Of a stretch of 64,000 nucleotides of DNA, positions 63,118-64,000 are shown in pieces. Position 1 is the first letter of the stretch, and the number at the start of each line of letters is the position of its first letter. Source of the DNA: Jaltomata sinuosa (Eukaryota > Streptophyta > Magnoliopsida > Solanales > Solanaceae). Below the pieces are notes generated by a model. It was given only the letters and a program-made list of their open reading frames with translations, did no database searches and had not been told where the DNA came from. The position numbers and the translations under genes are program-made. Location of the stretch: positions 744,001 to 808,000 of the forward strand of contig QJPP01000277.1 of NCBI GenBank assembly GCA_003996215.1, read 5' to 3'.

Positions 63118-64000
63118 GTTTCCCAGGTACCCCTATTCCTTTATTCTGAATATATGTTTCCTTGAGCATTGAGGACAATGCTAAATTCTTTTGTTAGGGG
63201 TAGGAGTACCCACCACCGGAGGTTTTTGTTGCCGTGTTTCTTTTCCTCCGGTGTGCTATCTAGTAGAACTGGCATGTTTAGGTTTTCGTTTAAATGTTAA
63301 AAAATTTATGATGTCCGTAGCAAGCATGGCTTTTTGAAAGGAACCCCCTCTGAAAAAGATTTTGTACTTATGTTTGAAACGATTGACTGTCTGGATCCTT
63401 GGATGTCATTGTGTGGTTATGATTGGAATAAGTATGCTTAAGCCGAGTTGTGGTCTTGATAGTTGGTAATGGTATGGTTCTTGGTGCCAAGTGTGTGTGA
63501 GCATATTGTTATAAATTCTTACTCTGTGCATGCATCTAGAACTTGCCCGGTCTATTTTGTTAAGTTGAAGTTGGTTGCTTAGGAAAGGATCACAGGCCCT
63601 TTTTGTGTGTAGTCCACCTAGCCTATAAGACCGTCCAAATGTAAATAATCCCTTTGATCCCTATTTGAGCCAAAATTGACCCTGTTCTTTCAATAACCAG
63701 TCACCGTTCCTTGTTTAAACTTTGAATCACTATTTTGGCCCTGGTACTTCCTTGGACATCGTGCACCTCAACTCAGGCAATCAGCCTAAGTTGAGGGTGG
63801 CTACTATAGAGGTAAATGATAAGAAAATTTGGATGGATAAGATTGGTTGTGAAGAGAATGAAAACTCCGGGTGTATGTCTAAGAAAAGAAAGAAAAAGAA
63901 ACGAAAAGGAGATGTAAAAGAACGAAAAAGAAATAAAAAGAGTTGTCAAAATAAAGAGGCCGCACCTGTTTGCAAGAAACAAGGAAATAAAGAGGTGAAT
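63118..64000 (+). other. H 3' spacer to window end
   Basis: TTGAGCATTGAGGACAATGC (63162-63181) and GTTAGGGGTAGGAG (63195-63208) resemble the pre-LTR tail of Athila elements (compare 24958-24990). No repeat of the 5' LTR start follows, so the 3' LTR must lie further right. 63850-63950 is a purine-rich run (AAAGAAAAAGAAACGAAAAG) like the one at which F breaks (31696-31718). No gene is seen. Confidence 0.6.

Noticed and set aside
63209..64000. Start of the H 3' LTR
   Set aside because: No match to the 5' LTR start or its landmarks (TATA boxes, 82-bp units) was found before the window ends.

Overview
This window is plant DNA made almost entirely of nested LTR retrotransposons. No host gene, tRNA, rRNA or CRISPR is recognisable. 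Evidence for a plant: chromodomain Ty3/gypsy elements (chromoviruses) primed by initiator tRNA-Met, two Athila-type elements primed by tRNA-Asp, a Ty1/copia remnant, and a fragment of the SINE ending in (TTG)n that is common in Solanaceae. A nightshade genome (Solanum/Capsicum group), in repeat-rich heterochromatin, is the best guess. Every classification here is from motif reading, not a search.

Layout. 1-15477: an old chromovirus LTR (family A, 584-3189 plus 15064-15477) is split by a complete 11.9-kb chromovirus, T1, on the minus strand (3190-15058; TSD TGGAT). 15478-15904: anonymous DNA. 15905-19168: minus-strand A-type LTR end, then gag/protease and part of the LTR of element D. 19169-24237: 5' half of chromovirus E on the plus strand. 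24238-26082: 3' end and truncated 3' LTR of Athila-type element F on the plus strand. 26083-27606: the other part of the D LTR. 27607-31690: 3' half of E, now on the minus strand, carrying a SINE fragment. 31691-39477: the rest of F on the minus strand. 39478-41303: an inverted family-A LTR fragment (B). 41304-45162: integrase, chromodomain and 3' LTR of chromovirus C. 45163-46272: anonymous AT-rich DNA. 46273-47306: copia 3' end. 47307-52532: 5' part of chromovirus I, cut by 52533-64000: Athila-type element H, the youngest, with nearly open gag-pol and a third ORF; it runs off the window.

Main result. The halves of E and F lie on opposite strands. One inversion of about 7.45 kb (roughly 24237-31690) rebuilds both elements and the D LTR at once, and the E target-site duplication (CCAAC at 19164-19168, GTTGG at 27602-27606) matches only after re-inversion.

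Other points: a hairpin after pol in both Athila elements with compensatory stem changes; family-specific palindromic words arranged in 82-101 bp units in LTRs and post-pol spacers; a SINE fragment inserted in frame in an integrase; a pol with ten stop codons and no frameshift; and an extra codon between the last two catalytic residues of the H integrase.
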